Positions 7,823 to 15,831 of a DNA stretch of 64,000 nt are shown here, one piece after another. Every line of letters starts with the position of its first letter. Within the stretch, counting starts at the first letter, position 1. This DNA is from Bythopirellula goksoeyrii (GTDB lineage: Bacteria; Planctomycetota; Planctomycetia; Pirellulales; Lacipirellulaceae). Under the pieces are notes generated by a model that worked only from the letters and a program-made list of their open reading frames with translations, had not been told where the DNA came from and did no database searches. The stretch is from contig NZ_CP042913.1 in assembly GCF_008065115.1 (NCBI RefSeq), positions 1,152,338 to 1,216,337 on the forward strand. The letters are read 5' to 3'. Made by a program: the position numbers and the translations under genes.

Positions 7823-9565
7823 CTACCGAACGGTCGAAGGCTTGGCGACAGGGGCTGCGAGCCGACTTCGGGCAGCTTGAATCCCTGCCTGGAGCACGAT
7901 ATCGGTCTTTTCCTGGCTAGCCAGGTCGATCCGATCGACGGCCTGTTTCGCCACAACCTGTACCTTGTCGTGAGGTTCGACGCCATTGTAGCTGATCGCA
8001 GTTCCCTTGGGGGAGTAGAATTTGGCGGTAGTCAGGCGGATTCCTGCCCCGGCAAATCCCAAAGGAAAGATGCCCTGCACAGAACCCTTGCCGAACGAAG
8101 TGCTGCCCACGATCGTGCCGCGATTATTGTCTTTGATCGCACCAGCAAAGATTTCACTCGCACTGGCGCTGTCGCCATCAATCAGCACGACCAGAGGAAC
8201 CCGCCAGGTGCCACCGTAGTGAGCTGTGTAATTAAAGTCCTCTTGGGGACTGCGTCCCCGAGTGGAAACGATATTGCCTTCGGTAAGGAACTTGTCTGCC
8301 AACTCAACCGAAGCAGTCAGGAGACCACCCGGGTTGCCCCGCAAATCAAGGATGAGCGATCGCATTCCCTGCCGGTGCAGGTCCCAGAGAGCTGTTTCTA
8401 AATCTCGGCTGGTCGTCTTTTGAAAGGCGGGGATACGAGCGTAGGCAATGCCAAAGTCACTGTCGACAATTTTGGGATCTTCAAGGCTAGGCACATTGAC
8501 ATGCTCGCGGCGGATATTCAATACGCGCGGTTCGGCGCCCGAGGAGTAAACCGTCACTCGCACGTACGAGCCTTCGACGCCGGTGAGCATCGAGGCGGCC
8601 TCGTCGGTGGAAAGTTCGGCGGTCGATTTGCCATCCACCGCGACAATGCGGTCCTGGCTCAAGATACCAGCCCGCTCGGCGGGACTTCCGGGAATCACTC
8701 GCACAATGAGCAGGGCCCCGTTTTCGGCCTTCAACTCGACGCCGAGTCCCACGAAGTTGCCTTCGATTTGGGAATACGTTTCGCGTAATTGGTCGGCCGT
8801 CAGAAACGAAGAGTAATCATCCAGTCCCTCTGCCGCTGCGGTGACAAACTCGAGTACCGTCGCCGTAGGGTTGAGTCCGGCACGAACTTCAGCGAGTCGT
8901 GCAACATCTGAGGAGAACGTCATCAGGTCTCGGGAATTCTGCAGTGTGCGTTGGCCAAGCAACTGATAGATTTCTTTGCGGACTTGGGCCAGTTGATCGG
9001 TGGAGAGCTGCAGCTTATTTACAGAGAGGAAATTAGCGTCGGTAAGCGCCAAGTCAATCGCCGACGCACCCCGCACACCAAGCTTTCGCCAGGGGGGGTT
9101 AGAAACGTAGTGCGTATTGGTCTTCTGCAGCAGTTCGGCGTAAAGCGACAGGGCCTGTTCCCTGTTTAGCGTTGATATGGACTCAACGAAGCTCTGATCA
9201 TGGTAGCGGCGTTCCACGCTGTAGTGCAGCTTGGCCAGGTCGTGATGCTGCTGGAGCGTTTCGTTTCCACGGTGCTCACGCAGGGCATCTTCGTAGTGGC
9301 TCAGTGCCTCACCCCACCGATTGTTCGTCTCCAATTGCCGACCACGGTCGAGAACGGAACTGATCGAGTTGGCGGGAAGGGCCTGGGGAACAATAGTAAC
9401 AGGCTCACCACTTCGTGAGACCTGAGCAGCTGCTGGGCTGGCGAAAATCGCACCAGCGAAAAGCATGAGAATCAACAGCCGTGAAAAGCGGCTGCTGGAG
9501 TCTTTGAAAAGTCTAAAACGAGGAACCTCGAGTGCTGAGATCTCGAGATTGTTGCGAATCTGCAT
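7823..9565 (-). CDS. S41 family C-terminal processing peptidase
   Basis: A 580-residue exported serine protease of the CtpA/Prc type, which cleaves proteins near their C-terminus in the periplasm. It has a long N-region and signal peptide (LLILMLFAGAIFASPAAAQ, residues about 32-50), an alpha-helical part, a PDZ domain (GLGVELKAENGALLIVRVIP onward), and the S41 core. The catalytic Ser lies in DSASASEIFAGA (about residue 468) and the Lys in FGKGSVQ 25 residues later, the same spacing as in E. coli Prc; the GNPGGLL motif is also present. The ATG at 9563-9565 is chosen over the open-frame start at 9724, because the extra residues do not precede the signal peptide sensibly. Confidence 0.92.
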   Translation of the reverse strand: MQIRNNLEISALEVPRFRLFKDSSSRFSRLLILMLFAGAIFASPAAAQVSRSGEPVTIVPQALPANSISSVLDRGRQLETNNRWGEALSHYEDALREHRGNETLQQHHDLAKLHYSVERRYHDQSFVESISTLNREQALSLYAELLQKTNTHYVSNPPWRKLGVRGASAIDLALTDANFLSVNKLQLSTDQLAQVRKEIYQLLGQRTLQNSRDLMTFSSDVARLAEVRAGLNPTATVLEFVTAAAEGLDDYSSFLTADQLRETYSQIEGNFVGLGVELKAENGALLIVRVIPGSPAERAGILSQDRIVAVDGKSTAELSTDEAASMLTGVEGSYVRVTVYSSGAEPRVLNIRREHVNVPSLEDPKIVDSDFGIAYARIPAFQKTTSRDLETALWDLHRQGMRSLILDLRGNPGGLLTASVELADKFLTEGNIVSTRGRSPQEDFNYTAHYGGTWRVPLVVLIDGDSASASEIFAGAIKDNNRGTIVGSTSFGKGSVQGIFPLGFAGAGIRLTTAKFYSPKGTAISYNGVEPHDKVQVVAKQAVDRIDLASQEKTDIVLQAGIQAARSRLAAPVAKPSTVR

Positions 9566-10089
9566 GGGATGCTCGTTATCTGTTCTTTGGGGAGTCACGC
9601 GTCGTTTGTGCGGAAACGTGTGCTCAGCGGTCCCTGTCTGATCCACCAATCCTGGGGGGATCGGGTGGAAGCGCACCGGCAGCAGATTCGGTCGAAAATT
9701 GCTGCCTAAGTGAATATAGGTCACTCTGGTGCGCTAGTCAAAAACTCGCTTCGGTGTTTCTTCACACTTTTACAGTCTTGCCCCTTGCGACCCTCACAGC
9801 CCTTGCGGTAGTACCACGGGGCAACCGTTGGGAACGATGAGTTCGGCATTTTCGATTGAGCCTAAGCTAGCGAATCAACCGACCATACCGTTTTTGAGGG
9901 GGAAGACATTCAACACGAAATAACGCGGAGGAAAAGAGCATCCTGCCAACAACTCGCCAGTCCTTCCTGCGACCGGCACCAACTGGACTCTTCTACGTAA
10001 GACCCAACCCGGAGGTTCATTGAAAGGCCCGCCAAGAAGTGCTATCGTAGCGTCCCCCACCAACTCCTAACCACTAACCACATCCTTCC
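9566..10089. other. Divergent intergenic region between the S41 protease and purH
   Basis: About 520 bases separating divergent genes. A plausible purH promoter is at 10020-10048. No gene, tRNA or strong hairpin was recognised in the rest. Confidence 0.5.
10020..10048 (+). promoter_or_regulatory. Candidate sigma70 promoter for purH
   Basis: TTGAAA at 10020-10025, a 17-nt spacer and TATCGT at 10043-10048 lie about 40 nt upstream of the purH ATG. No purine-riboswitch-like fold or PurR-like palindrome was noticed. Confidence 0.45.
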
Positions 10090-11670
10090 ATGCCACTCTC
10101 GCCTCCCATTAAACGTGCCCTCGTCAGCGTTAGCGACAAGCGCGGACTGAGCGATTTTGTCTCTGCGTTGGTCGCGCTCGATATCGAAATCTTTAGTACG
10201 GGCGGTACACGCAAGCACTTGGAGTCGGCAGGGATTCCAGTGCGCGACGTGGCCGAATATACCGGCTTTCCTGAAATGATGGATGGACGGGTTAAAACAC
10301 TCCATCCCAAAGTACATGGTGGTTTGCTTTGTCGCCACGACAACCCATCCGATATGGCGGCGCTTGCTGAGCATGGCATCTCCTCGTTTGAGTTGGTGGT
10401 CGTTAATCTGTATCCGTTTGCCGAAACGATTGCCCGTGAGGGCGTGACCATTGCCGAAGCGATCGAACAGATCGACATCGGCGGGCCGTCGATGGTTCGT
10501 TCGGCGGCGAAGAATCATGCGTTCGTCACCTTGGCAACCAATCCCGAGCAGTATGACACGATACTTGCCGAGATCCGTGCCGATGGGGCCACGACGCTTG
10601 AAACGCGCCGCCAACTTGCCGTTGCGGCTTTTGCTCAAACTGCCGAATATGACACGACCATCGCCCAGTACTTTGCGAAGATCAACTCGACTACCGACGA
10701 TGCCGAGTACTCTCCAATGGTTCAACTCTCGCTACGGCAACGAGACACACTCCGCTACGGCGAAAACCCCCATCAGTCGGCGGCACTCTATGCTTTTCCC
10801 TCAGCATCGCCTGAGAGTCTGGTGAATGCGGAGCAGCTCAACGGAAAGGAACTGTCCTACAACAACCTGCTCGATCTGGATGCTGCTCTGGCTATCGCGC
10901 GTTCACTGCCGACGCCGGGCGTGGCGGTCCTGAAACACAACAACCCTTGTGGGGCTGCCACCGCAGACACGCTTGCCGAAGCCGTGAGCAAAGCCTGGGA
11001 CGGCGATCCGTTGAGTGCCTTCGGATCGGTGCTGGGTGTGAACGTGCCCGTCGATGGACCGATGGCAGAGTTCCTGGCTGAGCCGGGCAAATTTGTCGAG
11101 GCGATTATCGCCCCCGACTTCACAGCCGAAGCTTTGCAGGTGCTCACAACCAAACCAAAGTGGAAGGCCAACGTACGACTGCTCAAAACGGGCCAGTTCC
11201 CCGAAGGCAACGGGGCCCACGTCTTTCGCCAAATCGATGGCGGTATGCTCTGCCAAACTGCCGATGACCTGCCCGATGACAGTAGCTCCTGGAAAGTCGT
11301 GACCGAGGCCCAACCCTCGGAAAAATTGCAGGCGGACCTGGCATTCGCCTGGGCCGTTTGCCGATTTGTGAAGTCCAATGCCATCGTGCTTGCCAAAGAT
11401 AAGTCGCTCCTTGGCGCCGGGGCCGGACAGATGAGCCGTGTCGATTCAGTGGAAATCGCGATTCGCAAAGCGGGCGACCGGAGCCAAGGGAGCGTCTTGG
11501 CCTCCGACGCGTTCTTCCCGTTCGAGGACTCGATCGAGCAAGCCGCCGCCGCCGGCATCGCCGCCATCATCCAACCCGGCGGTTCCCGCCGCGACGCCGA
11601 AGTGATCGCTGCCTGCAACGAACTCGGTTTGCCGATGATCTTCACAGGGATACGTCACTTCCGGCATTGA
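10090..11670 (+). CDS. purH: Bifunctional AICAR formyltransferase / IMP cyclohydrolase
   Basis: PurH carries out the last two steps of de novo IMP synthesis in the cytoplasm: formylation of AICAR with 10-formyl-THF, then ring closure. The 526-residue length is normal. The N-terminal MGS-like cyclohydrolase domain shows RALVSVSDKRGLSDF, STGGT and KTLHPKVHGGLL. The transformylase domain (from about residue 195) shows LRYGENPHQSAALYA, the catalytic KHNNPCGAA and AFGSVLGVN. The start ATG follows a candidate promoter at 10020-10048. It stands alone, with no other pur gene in the window. Confidence in product is very high. Confidence 0.97.
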   Translation: MPLSPPIKRALVSVSDKRGLSDFVSALVALDIEIFSTGGTRKHLESAGIPVRDVAEYTGFPEMMDGRVKTLHPKVHGGLLCRHDNPSDMAALAEHGISSFELVVVNLYPFAETIAREGVTIAEAIEQIDIGGPSMVRSAAKNHAFVTLATNPEQYDTILAEIRADGATTLETRRQLAVAAFAQTAEYDTTIAQYFAKINSTTDDAEYSPMVQLSLRQRDTLRYGENPHQSAALYAFPSASPESLVNAEQLNGKELSYNNLLDLDAALAIARSLPTPGVAVLKHNNPCGAATADTLAEAVSKAWDGDPLSAFGSVLGVNVPVDGPMAEFLAEPGKFVEAIIAPDFTAEALQVLTTKPKWKANVRLLKTGQFPEGNGAHVFRQIDGGMLCQTADDLPDDSSSWKVVTEAQPSEKLQADLAFAWAVCRFVKSNAIVLAKDKSLLGAGAGQMSRVDSVEIAIRKAGDRSQGSVLASDAFFPFEDSIEQAAAAGIAAIIQPGGSRRDAEVIAACNELGLPMIFTGIRHFRH

Positions 11671-12508
11671 TAAAGTCTCAGCGCAAGTTACGCAAAATCA
11701 ACAATCTCTACTCACTCCTGCGCACCGGGGTGGGTGATTCGGCGTGACCAATATTGTCGAAATCTTTCTCTACAAAACAAAACCCCTTGGCCTTTTGATG
11801 TTTTCCAGCGGTTTTGGAGATATTCTCAAATAGTTTTGTAATTAAAACTCCTCTCCAGGCTCCATCAATGCGAATTGGTTTCTGCAATCAAAGGCCTGGC
11901 GACTACCGACGGATCTTTAGCCCGGACTGCTCATGGAACAGACTGTTTCGTCGAGGACTCAATTTTCAAAGATCGGCGCAGCGAATGCGCGTGCCGCAGC
12001 GATTCTAACAAATCGCGCGGCCAAAAACTTGCGCAAAGTTTCGGCTAACGTCTGGATCTGGAAGACCCGACAGGGGACCAAGCAGTAAATGTTGGCGACG
12101 GCCACAGATATCGTTTTGTTATCAATCTCGCCGGGGCGGAACATATTTCGCAAAGCACATTTCCGAGTCTTTAAGGAGGAAGAAATCGAGCCGTCTCCTT
12201 GGCTGGGCACCCGTGTCGTATTATCACGGGTGGCAAGAGGCGATTCGGTTTACCTCCTGTGCTCCGCACATCGATAATAGGCCGAGCGAGCAAGCTTCAC
12301 TCAATGGCTGGGTCTTCAGCGGCCGACTATCGGTGCCACCTGCGAAGACTTCTGCCGTTCCGCAGCTCAGGACAACGTGTCCTTATGCACCTGGCCAGTC
12401 TCGAAGCGAACAACACTTTCCCGAAAACGATACGTGGCGATGCCGTCACACCAGTAAAAGACGCCGAAGATTCAAGCCCTCGGTGATTTGAAGCTTTCCT
12501 GAAAAGCG
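11671..12508. other. Intergenic region with dispersed repeat
   Basis: About 840 bases between convergent purH and the PEP-CTERM gene. It holds the short copy of the dispersed repeat (11902-12045). Open frames at about 12199-12491 (92-95 codons, both strands) resemble no known family and may be decayed sequence. No terminator with a T-run was seen after purH. Confidence 0.5.
11902..12045 (+). repeat. Dispersed repeat, short copy (B)
   Basis: This 144 bp copy is in opposite orientation to the copy at 3732-3952 and lacks its 77 bp palindromic-ended block; the two flanks are joined directly at CTCAT-GGAACAG. It includes ATCGGCGCAGCGAATGCGCG and AAAACTTGCGCAAAGTTTCG, both with short self-complementary words. 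Confidence 0.85.
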
Positions 12509-13210
12509 TCAAGCTTGGGAAAGAAATTGACCTCGTTTAAATAGGAATCGAAAGCATCCGATTGCTACTCCAGTGGCTCCAAAAAACAGAAAAGAAGATG
12601 GCTCCGGCACGGCTGTTATCGTAAGTGAACTGAGTATATCCGGGTCGTACGAGCCATTGGCGAAAGCAGTGCTAGGAAAAACTGAGTAAGATGATTCAAA
12701 TCCAGAAGCTTCATACACGAAATAGGAAACGAATTCAACAGAGCTTGGATTGCCTAAATCGTTCATCGATAAAGATGCTTCAAAAAACTGTCCGTTTTCG
12801 ACCGTATTCGACGAAAGGCCAGCCACCCACGAGGCACCATTCCACTGAAATCCATCAGTGTAAAAACCGTCCGCACGATAGACGAAAGCATGCGTGGCCG
12901 AGAACGGAAGACTCGGTTGTTGAGTATTAAAATTCAAACCTGTCGTCGAACCAAGTCCGCCATTTCCAAAATATGCAACGATAAAATGACTAAACCCACC
13001 ATTCTGAACGTCGGCTCCATCAAACCCAAAATGAAAGCTGGTTGAATCCGCAACGGCATACCCAGTATACGCCGGATCGGAAGTCGGATAAGTATTTGCG
13101 GCTGAAAAATTATTGATGCCATCAATGACTAAATCAGCCTTGACTGTCGACTGTGCAACAAGAGATGCGATCGTCACAATGAAGAACCAAGGAGTAAATG
13201 ATTGGTACAT
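12509..13210 (-). CDS. PEP-CTERM sorting domain protein
   Basis: A 233-residue secreted protein: signal peptide at residues 1-25 (WFFIVTIASLVAQSTVKAD), a beta-rich middle with Tyr/Ser/Asn/Gly-rich composition, and a C-terminal tag AVPEPSSFLFFGATGVAIG followed by a basic tail (RFLFKRG). The motif VPEP plus a hydrophobic helix plus basic residues is the recognised PEP-CTERM signal, processed by exosortase in the membrane. No exosortase gene lies in the window, so the enzyme must be elsewhere. The specific function is unknown. It is a single gene. Confidence 0.85.
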   Translation of the reverse strand: MYQSFTPWFFIVTIASLVAQSTVKADLVIDGINNFSAANTYPTSDPAYTGYAVADSTSFHFGFDGADVQNGGFSHFIVAYFGNGGLGSTTGLNFNTQQPSLPFSATHAFVYRADGFYTDGFQWNGASWVAGLSSNTVENGQFFEASLSMNDLGNPSSVEFVSYFVYEASGFESSYSVFPSTAFANGSYDPDILSSLTITAVPEPSSFLFFGATGVAIGCFRFLFKRGQFLSQA

Positions 13211-13595
13211 TATTATTTATCACCTGCACAAAAAGTATCTGCGGCTCGCTCCGAGTCGCACGTGAACGGTTCATGCTAAGCTGCCGAGAGTCCGAAGGCA
13301 ACTATCGATATGACGATTTGTTCCGAATGTTGAACGCGTTTTGCGTCCAATTCCGGGCGCAACCGCATTGCGCTCCCCTGGCGGGTTGCGGCTAAACCGA
13401 TGGCGGGAAATAGCTCCAGCTGGGCCTAGATCGGGTATAATTGGAGATGCGGCCGGTAGAATCGGCAGAATCAGGTCGGAATCGGGCCTGATAGGCGGTT
13501 TCGGGGGGCGAAAATTTGACACTCTTTTCTTGGCCTGACTATACTGCGAGTAGAGAATTACTCTTGCTATAGCAGAGATTTGAGGAACTGGATCG
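13211..13595. other. Divergent intergenic region with promoter
   Basis: About 385 bases between divergent genes. It contains the promoter at 13516-13545. A segment with short inverted words (GGGCGCAA...TTGCGCTCCC, about 13356-13378) and a purine-rich stretch iterating AATCGG (about 13452-13487) precede it. No gene was recognised. Confidence 0.5.
13516..13545 (+). promoter_or_regulatory. Sigma70-type promoter for the coiled-coil gene
   Basis: TTGACA at 13516-13521 and TATACT at 13540-13545 are separated by 18 nt. The -35 box is perfect and the -10 box matches 5 of 6. The downstream gene starts at 13596. Confidence 0.7.
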
Positions 13596-14435
13596 ATGAC
13601 TTTTTTAGGTAAAATGCTTACGTTCTTTGTAGGCTTCGCGGCATTTGGCGTGATGATCATTTCGATGTTCGTCTACGCGACTCACAAAAACTGGCGCGAA
13701 GATGCGGAGGCCTTGCAGGCGTCTCTCGACAAAGCCCGTGCACAGAACGAACAGCTTGAGAGTCAGAAGAATAGTCTCGATAGCCAACTCAATGCAGAAC
13801 TCGAGATCGCTCGCCAGGAGGCCAGCAAGTTGGCTACCGAACGCGAGCAACTGCTCTCACAGAATCTCTTGATCCAAAAGGAACTGGATCAACTTCGGCA
13901 GCAAGAACGCACCAACACGGCAGCGGCCGATTCAACACAGAGACTTAACGAAAAGCTGACCGCTGATGTCGACGTCCTGCGAAAGGAAATTCGCACCGAG
14001 CAGCAAGCTCGTGACGAATCATTTGATGTGACCGTCACTGCGACGGATAAACTGCATCAGGCTCAGGGAGAGCTAACCTCGCTGTTGGACCGCAATCGCC
14101 AATTGGCACAAGAAGTGGCCAACAAGATGGCACTGCTCGAAGATAATGACATCGATCCTAACACGAGCCCAGATGCCGTCGTTCCCAAGGTTCGCGGTAT
14201 TGTGAGCAAGACCCAACGCACAGCCGGCAGTCAATTGATTGAGGTGACTGTGGGTGCCGACGACGGCTTGAAGCCGGGGCACACGGTTGAGGTTTATCGT
14301 GGAGATCGCTATTTAGGCCGGGCTGAGATTCTCAAAACCGAGCCGGATCGTGCCGTGGGGCGCATCCTTCGCCAATTCCAGCAGGGCCAAATTGAGGAGG
14401 GCGACGATGTCGCAACCAGATTTAGAATCGGCTAG
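13596..14435 (+). CDS. Membrane-anchored coiled-coil protein
   Basis: A 279-residue protein with one N-terminal helix (about residues 7-28, FFVGFAAFGVMIISMFVY), then a coiled coil rich in Glu/Gln/Leu spanning about residues 35-165 (ALQASLDKARAQNEQLESQ). A C-terminal beta-rich domain follows, with GIVSKTQRTAGSQLIEVTVG, DDGLKPGHTVEVYRGDRYLG and ending EEGDDVATRFRIG. The last part resembles small beta domains found after coiled coils in planctomycete proteins; topology recalls MreC-like scaffolds, but homology is not claimed. It overlaps the next gene by 29 nt, which suggests translational coupling. A strong promoter lies upstream. Confidence 0.7.
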   Translation: MTFLGKMLTFFVGFAAFGVMIISMFVYATHKNWREDAEALQASLDKARAQNEQLESQKNSLDSQLNAELEIARQEASKLATEREQLLSQNLLIQKELDQLRQQERTNTAAADSTQRLNEKLTADVDVLRKEIRTEQQARDESFDVTVTATDKLHQAQGELTSLLDRNRQLAQEVANKMALLEDNDIDPNTSPDAVVPKVRGIVSKTQRTAGSQLIEVTVGADDGLKPGHTVEVYRGDRYLGRAEILKTEPDRAVGRILRQFQQGQIEEGDDVATRFRIG

Positions 14436-14625
14436 CGTGCCAAGCGTTATCAACAAGAAGCCTCAGTACAACATCTACTTCATGTTGCTGGTCGTGGCAC
14501 TCATCTCGCTGTTGATGGCGTGCTTGTTTCTCTTTCTCGAGATCCGCTCCTACGGCGGTTTTGGGGCATTCCGCGGCAGCGTGGGTGCGGTAAGTGTTCC
14601 GCTGAACCTGAATTTCTTGCTGTAG
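14407..14625 (+). CDS. Small single-pass membrane protein, coupled to the coiled-coil gene
   Basis: A 72-residue protein starting MSQPDLESAS with one hydrophobic segment (FMLLVVALISLLMACLFLFL, about residues 25-44) and a short Gly-rich tail. The ATG at 14407-14409 lies inside the end of the upstream gene in another frame. GAGGAGG about six bases before it (14394-14400) is a good ribosome site and decides this start over an in-frame ATG at 14350. It is unrecognised, but the overlap suggests that it acts with the coiled-coil protein in the membrane. Confidence 0.7.
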   Translation: MSQPDLESASVPSVINKKPQYNIYFMLLVVALISLLMACLFLFLEIRSYGGFGAFRGSVGAVSVPLNLNFLL

Positions 14626-14660
14626 CTCGTTAATAGCCCACAACTATTACTAGAATTCGC

Positions 14661-15167
14661 TCATGCCCCTGCGGGTTCGGATTCTCTAGCACCTAATTCG
14701 CGGTCCAGGTCCAAGAGGGACGCGGGGTCGTCCTTCACCATGTTAAATTTGTGAACGACCTCTCGGGCGGTCTTTTCTTCTTCGACTTGCTCGGTGATGA
14801 ACCATTCAAGCTCGACCAGCGCGGCAAACGCTTTTTCTTGGAACGCAAGTTCATAGAGATTGTCGATTTGTCCGGTGACTTTTTCTTCCTGAGCAAGTGC
14901 CTTCTCGAACACTTCGACGACGGATTCAAAATCGACTTCCGGTTGGGCAATCGGTTTGAGCAGCACCTTGGCATTGCGAGCAAGCAGGAAGTTTTGCAAC
15001 TTGAGGGCGTGGGTACGTTCCTCTTCACTTTGAATTTTCATCCAATGGGCGCAGCCCATGAATTGGTTGTACTCACACCAAGCTGACATGGAGAGGTAGC
15101 TGTAGGAGGAAAATAACTCGTTATTGATTTGGGCGTTGATGGCGTCCTGCATGACTTGGGCGAGCAT
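14661..15167 (-). CDS. ftnA: Ferritin (FtnA type)
   Basis: A non-haem ferritin subunit of 168 residues that oxidises Fe(II) and stores it in a 24-mer shell in the cytoplasm. The four-helix pattern and ferroxidase ligands are visible: the Glu in NNELFSSYSYLSMSAW, the EExxH in SEEERTHALKLQNFL, and Glu/Gln residues in ELEWFITEQVEEEKT. No haem-ligand Met typical of bacterioferritin is obvious. The start has GGAG about nine bases upstream. The gene is convergent with the small membrane protein gene at 14407-14625. Confidence 0.93.
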   Translation of the reverse strand: MLAQVMQDAINAQINNELFSSYSYLSMSAWCEYNQFMGCAHWMKIQSEEERTHALKLQNFLLARNAKVLLKPIAQPEVDFESVVEVFEKALAQEEKVTGQIDNLYELAFQEKAFAALVELEWFITEQVEEEKTAREVVHKFNMVKDDPASLLDLDRELGARESEPAGA

Positions 15168-15277
15168 GACCGTTACTCCTCGGATACTTGTTTAGGCTGT
15201 AGTTGTCTTCAATATCAATTCTAGAAGTCTCACCGGGCGTGTCCATGCCATCGATGCCTATGTGACTTCGCGAGAGG

Positions 15278-15319
15278 AAAAAAAGAGGCTCGTCGTCACG
15301 CGTGTTGACGACGAGCCTC
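15278..15319 (-). terminator. Intrinsic terminator of tRNA-Leu
   Basis: A 14 bp perfect stem (GAGGCTCGTCGTCA against its complement, 15285-15298 and 15306-15319) with a 7-nt loop is followed on the minus strand by seven T residues (15278-15284). It lies 67 nt downstream of the tRNA gene. Confidence 0.93.
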
Positions 15320-15386
15320 AGTCTCAAGAAGCAAATACTTGCGAAGACGCAAGCATAGGTGCTAAGCCGACGAGCGGCAATTCAAG

Positions 15387-15470
15387 TGGGCCCGACTGGA
15401 GTTGAACCAGCACGCCCTTTCGGGCACATGCCCCTCAAGCATGCGCGTCTGCCAATTTCGCCACGAGCCC
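15387..15470 (-). tRNA. tRNA-Leu (GAG)
   Basis: On the minus strand GGGCTCG opens a 7 bp acceptor stem closed by CGGGCCC (one G-U pair), with discriminator A at 15387. The anticodon arm is CATGC-TTGAGGG-GCATG, giving anticodon GAG for CUC codons. A long variable arm (GTGCCCGAAAGGGCGT region) and the T-loop GTTCAACTC agree with a class II tRNA. CCA is not encoded. A promoter candidate lies upstream and a strong terminator downstream. Confidence 0.95.
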
Positions 15471-15508
15471 ATAGCATTGTCAAACTAGCGTTTGACGGCA
15501 GACAATCG

Positions 15509-15536
15509 AGTCTACCTGGAGGGCGTCCGGCGTCAA
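15509..15536 (-). promoter_or_regulatory. Candidate promoter for tRNA-Leu
   Basis: On the minus strand TTGACG (15531-15536), 16 nt, then TAGACT (15509-15514), about 38 nt upstream of the tRNA 5' end. Confidence 0.45.
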
Positions 15537-15554
15537 GGTGGGGACTAGGAAGCA

Positions 15555-15705
15555 GGAGAACTGCAAAGTCAAAATGCACGGAATTGCAAAAGCCCAATTT
15601 CCAAGGACCAATGGCCAAAACAGTCAAGATTCCTGCCGAAATTGGTCATTGGAAATTGTACATTGGTCATTTTCCTACCAATGCCGATGTACATTGCAGT
15701 TCTCC
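15555..15705. repeat. 151 bp imperfect palindrome of AATTGGTCATTGG type
   Basis: The ends are perfect inverted 11-mers, GGAGAACTGCA (15555-15565) and TGCAGTTCTCC (15695-15705). Inside, CAATTTCCAAGGACCAAT (from about 15595) pairs with ATTGGTCATTGGAAATTG (15641-15658). A related unit occurs at 21003-21067. Confidence 0.75.
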
Positions 15706-15831
15706 TTGCTAGGGAGAGGGTCTGGTTTTCCCGGCTTCCGAGTTAGGGTACAATGAGAAGCCCCTCAATCCGGTTTCCTGCCATGATTTCCTGACTCTCC
15801 GACCAACTCTTTCCCCGGGCGGTTCTCAGCG

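Larger units (their letters stand above)
15471..15831. other. Intergenic region with long imperfect palindrome
   Basis: About 360 bases between tRNA-Leu and the DUF1592 gene. The tRNA promoter is at 15509-15536 and a long imperfect inverted repeat fills 15555-15705. No coding sequence was seen. Confidence 0.55.

Noticed and set aside
10857-11645. Long minus-strand frame antisense to purH
   Set aside because: Shadow of a GC-rich gene; composition (Ser/Ala/Pro) and position are as expected for an antisense frame.
12199-12491. 92-95-codon overlapping frames downstream of purH
   Set aside because: No recognisable motif, both strands equally open, no ribosome site; possibly decayed sequence.
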